From Pelagophyceae sp. CCMP2097 (taxonomy: Eukaryota; Sar; Pelagophyceae), in contig MU657410.1 in the NCBI GenBank assembly GCA_026770575.1, positions 15,569 through 32,173 of the forward strand: a DNA stretch of 16,605 nucleotides, read 5' to 3'. This document shows, one piece after another, positions 7,227 to 15,734 of the stretch. Under the pieces are notes generated by a model. It was not told where the DNA came from. It ran no database searches and saw only the letters and a list, made by a program, of their open reading frames with translations. The stretch's first letter is position 1; each line of letters begins with the position of its first letter. The translations under genes were made by a program, and so were the position numbers.

Positions 7227-7500
7227 GGAGACAAGGAGCTTGAGAGACGCTCGAGAGACGCCGCGCGCCCGTCCTCGGGGGAAGCAGGGCGCGCCCGTCT
7301 GTAGGACCGTCCTCGTCATCTCCACGCTGCACCTAGGTGCGCTTACTTGGAGCGCTGCGTCCTTTTCCCCTTGGAAACCGTTCGGTCTCTGTGGCTCCTT
7401 GTTTGACTCTGCTCGTCCGCGCCCTGCTCGTCCACGACACGCGTCGCGTACGCTTCCCCCCCCCCCCTTGCCTTTTTGTGATTTTGGGACATTTTCGCGC
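7227..7500. other. GC-rich stretch with a fragment resembling the Penelope-element leader
   Basis: No convincing gene. Long frames here are a by-product of high GC. The segment 7426-7446 is identical over 21 bp to 11455-11475 in the Penelope-element leader. In both places it is preceded by CCCTGCT-like sequence and followed shortly by CTTCCCCCC, suggesting a fragment of another copy. A C-run lies at 7457-7468. Confidence 0.4.
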
Positions 7501-7544
7501 GTGTTCGTTATGTGTTCGTTATGCGTTCGTTATGCGTTCGTTAT
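7501..7544. repeat. 11-bp tandem repeat, four units
   Basis: Four head-to-tail copies of GYGTTCGTTAT, with only the second base varying between C and T. Confidence 0.9.
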
Positions 7545-7546
7545 GT

Positions 7547-7692
7547 GTCGCCCGCATGTCGTGTTTGGGGTATCTGAGTGGGTTAGTGGTCGCCCGCGTG
7601 TCGTGTTTGGGGTATCTGAGTGGGTTAGTGGTCGCCCGCGTGTCGTGTTCAGGGCTCATCAGTGGGTTAGTGGTCGCCCGCATGTCGTGTTC
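7547..7692. repeat. 42-bp tandem repeat, about 3.5 units
   Basis: Units start at 7547, 7589, 7631 and 7673 (partial). Each begins GTCGCCCGC and ends GTGGGTTAGTG. Units 1 and 2 are nearly identical, while unit 3 differs in its middle (CAGGGCTCATC). Because 42 is a multiple of three, open frames on both strands pass through it; I regard these as artefacts. Confidence 0.9.
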
Positions 7693-7735
7693 TCGCGTTT
7701 GGGGCATTGTCGCGTTTGGGGTATTGTCGTGTTTA
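7693..7735. repeat. 17-bp tandem repeat, about 2.5 units
   Basis: TCGCGTTTGGGGCATTG is followed by a copy with one change and a partial third. The core GTGTTTGGGGTAT is shared with the 42-bp unit, so this array probably arose from it. Confidence 0.75.
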
Positions 7736-7740
7736 GTACA

Positions 7741-8133
7741 TCCCCAATGAACCCCAGTGAACCAAACATGATAATATTGATTTACCGTAGCGTACTGGGG
7801 TGGTATTTGGCGAATCCCGTACGAGTGCCGCGAGTGGCGCTTCAGACGAGCCAAAACATACGCTTGGATTTCCAACTTGAGCGTTTTTAACAGAAGATTT
7901 TTGTGGGTCTCGGCATCATGGGACTCAGCGCGACGTCCTCTATCACTCCCAACAGACCCAAACTCCAACCGACGAAAACTGCGATTGCCAGAAAGTCCTC
8001 GGCGTCATTGGCTATATTTACTTTAATCGATCAAACAGTCGGCGCGGAGGGCAGGCGAAGCGCAGGGAGCATTGGCGATACCCCTTGTATCACTACTAGG
8101 CACAGTGACACAAGGAGACAGAGTTCAGTATCG
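7741..8133. other. Non-repetitive stretch with one hairpin
   Basis: No gene that I can support. A 12-bp hairpin lies at 8083-8115: CCTTGTATCACT (8083-8094) pairs with AGTGACACAAGG (8104-8115) with one mismatch across a 9-nt loop. It ends at the TIR of the next element. Confidence 0.4.
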
Positions 8134-8697
8134 TAATAAGCCGAAAATTCAGGCTTATTGATGAGCCTTTGGGTAATTTATAAACTCCTTTTCAAGTACT
8201 TATTGAGATATTGTGACGATTTGATGACGAACGATGGGGCGTTCTATAGGACGTGCTGTTGGATGATAGCCCTCGCAACCGCTCTGGAAGTCGGTGGCAT
8301 GGCGTTGGCAACGCATAGGCCCATCTTCTTGGCTCTCTAGAGGCACGTATTGGCTTTTTATACGAAGCACCCACACGGGAATGACAAGTCTCTTGATAAA
8401 ATGTCGGAACAGTATGCCTTTTCGGTTTTGCCCGGCGTAAGGTGCTCCTTGACAAGCCCCTCGCGTAGGAAAAGGCATACCGTTCGACGATTTGACCGAG
8501 TTACGACCATAACCGCATTGGTGGTCTTGTAGAGGCGCGCAGTGCCCCTAGAGCAAATGTTTTGGGGCTGCGCAGAGACCAGACACGAGGCCGTACGATG
8601 ACACGAAATCAGCTCCATAGCTTCCACTGTCAGCGCGGACAAGGCGTCCCAAGTTGCATATTTTTATGTGCGAGGTCAATGTATTTTCGGCTTATTA
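8134..8697. mobile_element. MITE-like element with 15-bp inverted ends and TA duplication
   Basis: TAATAAGCCGAAAAT at 8134-8148 is perfectly inverted at 8683-8697. Both ends carry TA outermost, which fits a TA target duplication of the Tc1/mariner type. The left end also folds on itself (AATAAGCC 8135-8142 with GGCTTATT 8152-8159). The ~560-bp interior has no frame I recognise as a transposase, so the element is probably non-autonomous. It contains a smaller inverted pair, GTATGCCTTTTC near 8412 and GAAAAGGCATAC near 8468. Confidence 0.7.
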
Positions 8698-8744
8698 GCA
8701 TTGGGTGTGTTTCACTGTGCTACTATTGTGGGCTGTTTCCGAGC

Positions 8745-9910
8745 CCCGATCGTCGAGGCTTCCCGGCGCGGCGGCCTCGCCCAGCAGTAACCTCCACGGC
8801 CATGGCTGGCTCTGTGTCGGCCGCGGCCGGCGTCGGGCGCCGCGGGATCGTCCGGCGTGAGGCTCGAGGGCCGACACAGTCGGAGGCGCGGACCCTGCTT
8901 CCGAGCCCCCCACGGCTTCCCCGGCAGCCTCGCCGAGCAGCAGCCTCACACGGCCATCGCGACCGCTGCGTCGGCCGCGGCCGGCCGGCGGGTGCCGCGG
9001 GATCGTCCGGCGTGAGGCTCGAGGGCCGACACAGTAGGAGACACTGACCCTGCTTCTGAGCCCCCCGCGGCTTCCCCGGCAGCCATTTCGAGCAGCAGCC
9101 TCTACGTTAATTGCGGCCGCTAAGTCGGCCGCGGCCGACGTCGGGCGTCGCGGGATCGTCCGGCGTGAGGCTCGAGGGCCGACACAGTCGGAGGCGCGGA
9201 CCCTGCTTCCGAACCCCCCCCCGCGGCTTCCCCGGCAGCCTCGCCGAGCAGCAGCCTCACACGGCCATCGCGACCGCTGCGTCGGCCGCGGCCGGCCGTC
9301 GGGTGCCGCGGGATCGTCCGGCGTGAGGCTCGAGGGCCGACACAGTCGGAGGAGCGGCCCCTGCTTCCGAGCCCCCCGCGGCTTCCCCGGCAGCCTCGCC
9401 GAGCAGCAGCCTCATACGGCCATCGCGACCGCTGCGTCGGCCGCGGCCGGCCGTCGGGCGCCGCGGGATCGTCCGGCGTGAGGCTCGAGGGACGCCACAG
9501 TCGGAGGAGCGGACCCTGCTTCTGAGCCCCCCCGCGGCTTCTCCGGCAGCCATGTCGAGTAGCAGCCTCCACGTCCATCGCGGCCTTTGCGTCGACCGCG
9601 GCCGGCGTCGGGCGCCGTGGAATCATCCGGCCTGAGGCTCGAAGGCCGAAAAAGTCGGATTCAGGGTCCTTTCTTCCGAGTGTCCATCCAAATCGTCGTG
9701 GTTTTCGCACGCGGCCTTTTCGAGCAGCAGACTTCACGTCCATCGCGGCCTTTGCTTCGACCGCGGCCGGCGACGGGTGCCGTTGGATCGTCCGGCCTGA
9801 GGCTCGAAGGCCGAAAAAGTCGGATTCAGGGTCCCTTCTTTCGAGTGTCCAAATCGTCGTGGTTTTCGCACGTGGCCATTTCGAGCAGCAGCCTCCACGT
9901 CCATCGTCTT
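8745..9910. repeat. ~155-bp GC-rich minisatellite, about seven units
   Basis: The landmark TCCGG(C/G)(G/C)TGAGG recurs at 8851, 9006, 9159, 9317, 9472, 9626 and 9791, giving periods of 155, 153, 158, 155, 154 and 165 bp. Each unit also has GCGGCTTCCCCGGCAGCC-like and GAGCAGCAGCCTC blocks and GCGGCCG palindromes. The first five units are closely similar. The last two form a diverged subfamily (CATCCGGCC..., AAAAAGTCGGATTCAGGGTC), which suggests older units at the right edge and recent amplification to the left. The array is rich in CpG. Confidence 0.9.
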
Positions 9911-10223
9911 CGCCGCCACCGTCCGCTTTGTAAGAGGCAAGCAAAGCTTGCCGCGCCGAGTAATCGGCCAACGTCCGCCGCTGCGCTGACCAGGAGGCGA
10001 CTTTGCCATTCGCCGCGGCCACGTCTGCGCGTTGCACACGGCCTTCCTTCAGGCCCATCTTGAGCGCGCGGGCGGAGCGCTCCTCGTCGGCTGCAATCCT
10101 TGCCATCACGTCATCGTATTGCGGTTTGCAGGCTTCGTAGGCGCGCAGCAAACGAGCAGAACGCGTTATAGGTCGCGCCGCTCCCGCGCCTCCGCCATGA
10201 GACTCAGTCGATTTAAGGCCCAA
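9120..10223 (-). CDS. Possible Ala/Arg-rich protein whose 3' part is the minisatellite
   Basis: A minus-strand frame stays open for 367 codons. Its first ~108 codons (10223-9900) lie outside the tandem array and look like a real alpha-helical segment (RLLRAYEACKPQYDDVMARI). The rest reads through the ~155-bp repeats and gives low-complexity Gly/Arg/Ala text. The frame has no ATG before codon 40, so the start is uncertain and an upstream exon is possible. Because the repeat period is not a constant multiple of three, the repeat-encoded part changes frame between units. I suspect a gene remnant fused to expanding repeats. Family unknown. Confidence 0.3.
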   Translation of the reverse strand: MGLKSTESHGGGAGAARPITRSARLLRAYEACKPQYDDVMARIAADEERSARALKMGLKEGRVQRADVAAANGKVASWSAQRRTLADYSARQALLASYKADGGGEDDGRGGCCSKWPRAKTTTIWTLERRDPESDFFGLRASGRTIQRHPSPAAVEAKAAMDVKSAARKGRVRKPRRFGWTLGRKDPESDFFGLRASGRMIPRRPTPAAVDAKAAMDVEAATRHGCRRSRGGAQKQGPLLRLWRPSSLTPDDPAAPDGRPRPTQRSRWPYEAAARRGCRGSRGGLGSRGRSSDCVGPRASRRTIPRHPTAGRGRRSGRDGRVRLLLGEAAGEAAGGGSEAGSAPPTVSALEPHAGRSRDARRRPRPT

Positions 10224-10600
10224 CCAGAATCCAGAAATCGGGAATTGAAGGAATTGAATTTAAAATCAAATCCTTCAAGTATTTTTAAGGTTTCAAGTTT
10301 GGTTCAAGTAATTTTAAGCCTTCAAGTATTTTTTAGCTTGTAAAAAGCACTCATAATGAACTCTGACCTTCCAATTTATTAGTTTCTCAAGAATACATGG
10401 GAAATATATGACGGTTTTTCCAAAGTCTTATGAAGACTTTGAAAAGTTATAGACACCCACTTAAAATACACAACCTTCGATTTACGGGCTGGCCCATTTA
10501 TGAGACAGCTTTACTTTTTTCAAGGAGCTCTTCAAGCTACTTTTAAAGTTGCCAAAAAGTCTGTATTTGCATTCAAAATTGCTTTAAATCACAATATCCA
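10224..10600. other. AT-rich gene-free stretch with TTCAAGT repeats
   Basis: No gene is visible. A degenerate short repeat (CTTCAAGTATTTTTAAGG, TTTCAAGT, GTTCAAGTAATTTTAAGC, CTTCAAGTATTTTTTAGC) runs from about 10275 to 10340. Composition differs sharply from the GC-rich flanks. Confidence 0.5.
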
Positions 10601-10950
10601 TGTCCCTTTCTGCGGTACGGACACGGAGGGTCAGGGGGGAGGGTTTCGGTAGGTGGGGAGGGAGGGGTCGCAGACCCTCCCCGCGCGTCTCGGCCCGCAA
10701 ATTCGGTGGGGGGGGGGGGGGGGGCGGGGACCCCCCCAACGGGGTGTCGGACCCTGGAAAAGACCCGCGCGACGTGCCACAGGCGCCACATAACGTTGCT
10801 GAATGACTCGCGGGACGAGGGTCGTGCTCGCACCGAGACATAATTTTCAAAAAGGCCATAAGTAGGATTTCATTCATGCTTTACAGGGCTTCCTGTCCAA
10901 ACGTCGACCTTCGTTCCGAATCGTTCGGTGGGGGGGGGTCTGGACCCCCC
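10601..10950. other. G-skewed stretch before the Penelope element
   Basis: No convincing gene. Short open frames give only Pro- or Gly-rich text from homopolymers. A G-run then C-run motif (ATTCGGTGGGG...GACCCCCCC) near 10701-10737 recurs in shorter form at 10921-10950 (TCGTTCGGTGGGG...GGACCCCCC), directly against the start of the left direct repeat. Confidence 0.4.
10708..10724 (+). repeat. Run of 17 G
   Basis: Seventeen consecutive G, then C, GGGG, and C7 a few bases on. It can form a G-quadruplex or a small hairpin with the C-run, and its length is likely to be unreliable in sequencing. Confidence 0.9.
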
Positions 10951-11236
10951 TCATTGTCCGATTGCTGCTTCGCGGCGTCGCATCGCCCTCCCGATGCGGC
11001 CGTCGATCGACGAGCTGTAAATTCGGCGATGAGATTTGATTCAGTCTTTTATCCAGAGTTCATTCCATCGGGGCCGGGGAAACGGACGCGAAAATTCACA
11101 GCGGATTTCCTATCAGGACATCCGCTTGGCGATTTACTATTAGTTTCTCGCGGTCGAACTCCGAAACTTGAACATGAACACCAACTTGAACTTGAACACG
11201 AATATCCCAAAAAGTTCTGGATATTCCTTCCGAAAC
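10951..11236 (+). repeat. Left direct repeat (pseudo-LTR) of the Penelope-like element
   Basis: This stretch, starting TCATTGTCCGATTGCTG and ending at GGATATTCCTTCCGAAAC, is repeated at 15643-15734 plus 16411-16605 with very few differences (for example one base deleted, GCTGCTTCG versus GCTGTTCG). Penelope elements are known for such partial tandem duplications. The homology may extend further right, but the second copy runs off the window at 16605. It contains no insertion at the site used by the 676-bp element on the right. Confidence 0.85.
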
Positions 11237-11736
11237 GGAGAGTTCCGGTTTTCTTTGAGAGTGAACGCCGGCCGTGCAGTGATAAGGAGCCATGAGAGTG
11301 GCTTGAAATCCTTCTTTACCATAGGCCCGCGTCCGAGTCCTCGTTGGACACGCTCCCTCCGCCAGGTATATACTCGGCGTCTCTTTCCTGCGGAGACCTA
11401 TGGAGGACTCCTGATCACTGCTCGTCGACGCCATACTCTGCCCCACCCTGCTCCGCTCGTCCACGACACGCGTCGATACGTGAATATTCTTCCCCCCACA
11501 AAACTCGCCCCAACGTGTCGTCTCTCGCGCTGTGGTCGAGGGCCAGTGCACTTGGTTTTGCGCATCACCTTCAGCGTGACATTTCGTTCCCTCGCTTTCC
11601 ACTTTCGAGTGTAAAGCGAATGCGATCGTTGCGTGTACTCAAAGGTGCCACCGTCTACCGCTTGTGCCCCCTGTTGCTCCGCAGCCGAGTACACATCTAG
11701 GGGGGGTTGTTTGGTGGGGAGGGTATTCGTGGAGAG
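11237..11736 (+). other. 5' leader of the Penelope-like element
   Basis: A GC-rich leader between the left repeat and the first in-frame ATG. Several overlapping frames are open but none looks coding. The long frame is closed by TAG at 11698-11700, so translation of the main protein must start downstream. A short piece (11455-11475) recurs exactly at 7426-7446. Confidence 0.5.
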
Positions 11737-14700
11737 ATGGAAAAGCTGCGCAGAGTACGGAGGCGGCACTCGATCATGAAAGACGTGCCCGCTGTGCGCC
11801 GCCCACCAGGCACGCTTCTACGCGCTCCCGCCGGCGCCGCGCTCACCGTCCACGTCTACGCGCACCAGGCGCAGAACACGTTCGACGAGGCGCCGGTCCT
11901 CTCTCTTCTACGAACGCTGTCGGCGCGACACGGGGACTGGATGCATGCGGTCGTGGCGCGCTCGATTGCCGTTTGCTGCGGGACGCTTAAAACGCCGACG
12001 ACCTCGTGGGTGCATAAGTTGCACGCCCGCTGGCAGACGGCAAGGTTTGCGGCTGCGTCGGTTGCGGACCGCCGCGCCGGCCGCGTCCAGCGAACGCTGC
12101 GCTGGTACGGAGGCCAAGGCGCGCGGATCTGGAACGATGTCCGGTCCTTTGTCTACGTCATGGTCTTCGTCCCCGTTGCCGGCAAGGTATACTCGGCGGA
12201 GGCGCGGTGGCTGCTCCGTCTCGGCGCTGAAAGGTCGCGTTACGTTGGGCACGCTTATCAGGCCCCTGGCAAACGTCTTCCTAAACATTTCAACTGCGCA
12301 GACGACGGCGTGGACGACCAGACGGGGGCGCAGCATGCGTACGACACCACGATTCACAATCACATGCGCGCACTTGGCGCCTATGATTTCGTTTTGCTGC
12401 CGCTCGAGCGGGTCGTCGCGCACCCGGACTTCTTCCTCCGCAACGACTTGGGCTTTCGCGACTATCCCGCGGCGTCGCCGGCGCTGTTGACTGGGGAGCG
12501 GTTTTGGCAGCTCCACCTCGTCTCCTTTTCTGGAGACCACAGCCTCGCCGCACGCCTCCAAGGGTCTAAGCGCGCCGCAGCAGGTTCTAACATGTATTTG
12601 GTCGGCGGCTCGGCGCGTCGAGCTAAGGCGCCGCCGCGCGCGCCGCCTGCTGCGGTTGCTGGACCCGCTCGACTACGCGCTTTGCCCGCGCATGCCAACG
12701 CTTCTACGTTTTCCAACGTCTCGTCGGTGGACGTTTATCTGCAACGACGCTACATCAGCCACGACTACAGCTGCGCCACCGCGGAGCTGACACGACGCTT
12801 CGCGTGCTTTCACGGCACCGTTCCTCTCCACATGATCCGCGCCATCCTCGAGCCGCAGAACTGGCACCGCTTGACGTCCACGTTTTGGTGGATTTTGCAA
12901 GGCAACACCGCGACGCAGCAGCGTTTCTCCTTCGCCGTTACTGCGCTGCAAACTTTCTTCGTGCTGAAGTTCCAGCCACGTCGTCTCGTCCGCGACGACG
13001 TTCTTACGATCCGCATCCCGTTCGTGGACAGGAGCATCGACGCTCTTAGACTTCAGCGCGTCATCACGGCGGCCGCCGTGGAGCTTTTGCCGGACCCGGC
13101 CAAGCTTACGTGCGGCCTGCCGAGGACGGTGTAACGGTATGGCGTCTCACAAGCCGTCCTTTTGGACAAGAGCAGGTCCTCTGCCGCGTGCCGCAAGAGC
13201 TGCCTCAGGAAGCTCAAACTGCTTTGCAACTGCTTGTCGATCGACCACGACCACTGCCAGCCGAACAAGTACTTCGACGCGCCGCACATGGCCTCCACGG
13301 ACTTTTCGTTCTTTGGCTGTAAGGAGTTGACGGACATGCTGAGGCGAGGCATCAATTTCCGGTCGGCCGGCATCTACCTGGACGGCGGCGAAGACGACAA
13401 ACCCATTGGGACGCTGGTGGCGGACTCGATCAAGGCGAGCATCGAGAACTACTGCGCGGCGGTCTGTACAACTACTCGACTCAAACCCGAGACGCTGAAG
13501 CCGTTTTGCCGAAAGGCTCTTTCGGACGTGCGCGCGGCGTTGGCCAACTTCAAGCCCGACGACGACGTCCCTTCGCTCTCGCGGGGCGCGCGGCGGACGC
13601 TCACGGCGTTGCAGCGGCGCTACTTCCTACTACCCTGCGACAAGGCGCCGGACCGCTTCTGCTTCGTCTGCAAGTACGCGCACGCTCGCGCGGCGTGGAC
13701 GTTTTTAGAAGGCGAGAGAGTAAACTTCGAGCCAGTGGTGGGCCACAGTGCCCTTATGGTTGCTGATTCTATTATTCGCTTTGTGGTTGCGACGGGCGTC
13801 GTCTCCAAGTCGAAGCCGGCTGCTGAGATGCCAAACGACGGGATCGCGACGTTCTACTTTACCCTGAAGTTCCTCAAGGAGCCCACCGCTCTACGGCCGA
13901 TCTGCGGGGGCGTCGACCTCGCCTTGACGCCGCTGTCGAAATGCCTCGCCGCCGGGCTGAACCTGACTATGACGGTGACGGACCGCTGCTGGCGCGACGT
14001 CATCATGACGGAGCTCGGGCTCGTCCTCGACCGCTCCCCGATCTTGCTCGGCTGCGAGGAGTTCGGCAAACATTTGGGCCTGATCAACCGGCTGTTGGGA
14101 CAAGGCGTGTTCGACTTTTGTGGTGTTAGTGTGGCGGTGCGGGACGTTAGCTCCATGTACACCGAGCTTCCACCGGACATGATCATCAAAGAGGTCCAGG
14201 ACTTTGTCGACCACGTCTACCGACGCAAGCGTACGCGGCTGGACGCGCGGCACGCCGCTACCGAGTGCCTTATGTACGTCCCGATGGCGTCGAGAGTTTG
14301 ACGGGATGCGGCATTCTTTTCAATTTTAGAGGAGCTCGACGAGCCCATGCGCAAGCACTACATCCGCGTCGACAACACGACGTTCAAGGCGTGGATGCGG
14401 TTTGTCGTCTCGCACTGCTTATTCACGTTTGGAGGCACCTTGTTTCATCAACAGGTCGGCCTCCCCATGGGAGACAACGCTTCGGTCGCGTTTGTAAACC
14501 TGACGTTTTGTTCGTTCGAGTACAAGTTCTTGCTGCGGCTGGCGCGACGGCACGCCGCCGCCGTCGGCCCGGCCCGCACGGAGCTTCGCAACACGATGAT
14601 CTCAGTCGCACTCTCGACGCGGCTCGTCGACGATAGGTTCGACTTCGCGGTCGGCGGCCTCGATCCATCGACGTGGTTGTACCACGACGGCTTGGAGGAC

Positions 14701-15174
14701 GGCTTCTATCCTCGCTCCTTTAGTGGCATCGCCATGCCGATTGAGCTCGAGGACGTCGACGTGAGCGGCTACAAAGTCAACTACCTCGACTTTACCGTCT
14801 GGAAGGACGCTAAGGCGCAACGGCTGGCTTTCTGCCTTTTCGACAAGCGGCGCGTCGGCCACCGCGCGGTCTTCTTCAAGGACTACCGTACGTTCCCGCA
14901 TCAGGGGCCGGCGCTCTCGCGCTCGTGCCAGCACGGCGTCGTCTCGAGCCAAATCCTCCGCTTCTCGCGGCGCTGCTGCCGCATGCGCGACTTTGTGCGC
15001 GAGACCAGCGAATTTCTTGACAAGTTTGCCGGCGCCGGCTACTCGAAACGCATGGCGTATCTGAAGTTCCTGCGCGTCATGACGGGCTAGCAGTGGAATA
15101 AGACGCTCGGCAAGCCGCAAACGGCCGTGCACAGGGTCAAGGCGGAGCTGGCGCCATTCTTCCGCCGACGCTGA
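11737..15174 (+). pseudogene. Penelope-type GIY-YIG nuclease and reverse transcriptase, three in-frame stops
   Basis: One frame of about 1146 codons, broken only by TAA 13132-13134, TGA 14299-14301 and TAG 15088-15090. The first ATG is 11737; the frame opens after TAG 11698-11700. A GIY-YIG-like domain lies near 12148-12252 (FVYVMVF, then RYVGHAY...GKRLPKHF). After the first stop come a CNC motif (13225-13233), HMASTDFSFFGCKELTDMLR, and the Penelope hallmark DKAPDRFCFVCK (13639-13674). Reverse transcriptase motif A is VRDVSSMYTELP (Asp 14143-14145), motif B QQVGLPMGDNASV (from 14449) and motif C LVDD (14623-14634). NYLDFTVW and CLFDKRRVG blocks follow. After the last stop, 27 coding-like codons reach TGA 15172-15174. 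No C-terminal GIY-YIG is present. Two stops are one C-to-T change from CGA and CAG. Confidence 0.85.
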
Positions 15175-15176
15175 CG

Positions 15177-15478
15177 ATGTTCCTCCTCATCATCTGGACT
15201 CACGACGGCCTCTTGTGGCCGTCGGGGTATTGCGAGGCGCTCGAGCCGCGCGTACACTTTTTTGACCTGGTCGCACTGGCACGTTTGGCGTACACGGCGC
15301 AGGTCGGCGCTGACGCCATGCTCGCGCCGCCCATGACTCCGCCGCGGCGCGGGCGTCGAGGCGATGTGATGCCCACCAGACGCCGATCTGCCGCGTCGAC
15401 TACATGCTCTACCCGTTCTTCCTCGCCCTTAGGCTCTACGAGCTGCGACGCGCCGCAGCCCAGAGGCGGGAGTGTTAA
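15177..15478 (+). pseudogene. Short second frame of the Penelope-like element, one frameshift
   Basis: ATG at 15177-15179 lies 2 nt after the final stop of the long frame. The first ~55 codons (MFLLIIWTHDGLLWPSGYCE...) have a hydrophobic start. A frameshift between about 15335 and 15364 moves to a second frame (CDAHQTPICRVDYMLYPFFL), which ends at TAA 15476-15478, about 100 codons in total. Coding-like composition in both halves argues for a real, now broken ORF. No family is recognised. It may instead be an extension of the main protein. Confidence 0.45.
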
Positions 15479-15642
15479 GTCACTCCTCCCTCCACCACGC
15501 AGCGTCGTTAAAAAGAATCCCATTCACGAGCCCCGGCCCTCCTTGGACACCCGGGCTAGAGAGTCGAGAGTCGAGAGACATCGGTACTCTTATTTGGTCG
15601 CGGGGTGCTGCAAAGCCCGGGACCGTCCTCGATGCACTTGTA
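15479..15642 (+). other. 3' spacer of the Penelope-like element
   Basis: No gene. It holds a doubled GAGAGTC (about 15559-15572) and an 8-bp inverted pair, CCCGGGCT near 15550 with AGCCCGGG near 15614. The GGACCGTCCTCG at its right part resembles 7302-7313. Confidence 0.4.
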
Positions 15643-15734
15643 TCATTGTCCGATTGCTGTTCGCGGCGTCGCATCGCCCCCCCGATGCGGCCGTCGATCG
15701 ACGAGCTGTAAATTCGGCGATGAGATTTGATTCA

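Noticed and set aside
7240..7968. Long frames on both strands (216, 137 and 149 codons)
   Set aside because: They pass through the 42-bp tandem repeat, whose length is a multiple of three, in GC-rich DNA with few stops. No coding-like non-repeat part is present.
8562..9553. Several Ala/Arg/Pro-rich frames of 70-160 codons within the minisatellite
   Set aside because: They are low-complexity translations of GC-rich repeats in many frames at once, with no independent support.
10573..10877. Pro-rich and Gly-rich frames near the 17-G tract
   Set aside because: The residues come from homopolymer G/C runs. Overlapping frames on both strands are equally open.
10951..11236. Hammerhead ribozyme in the Penelope direct repeat
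   Set aside because: Such ribozymes are known in Penelope pseudo-LTRs, but I could not find CTGANGA with a matching GAAA core on either strand here.
11908..14668. Minus-strand and alternative-frame ORFs opposite the reverse transcriptase
   Set aside because: They are shadows of the high-GC plus-strand frame that holds all the conserved motifs.
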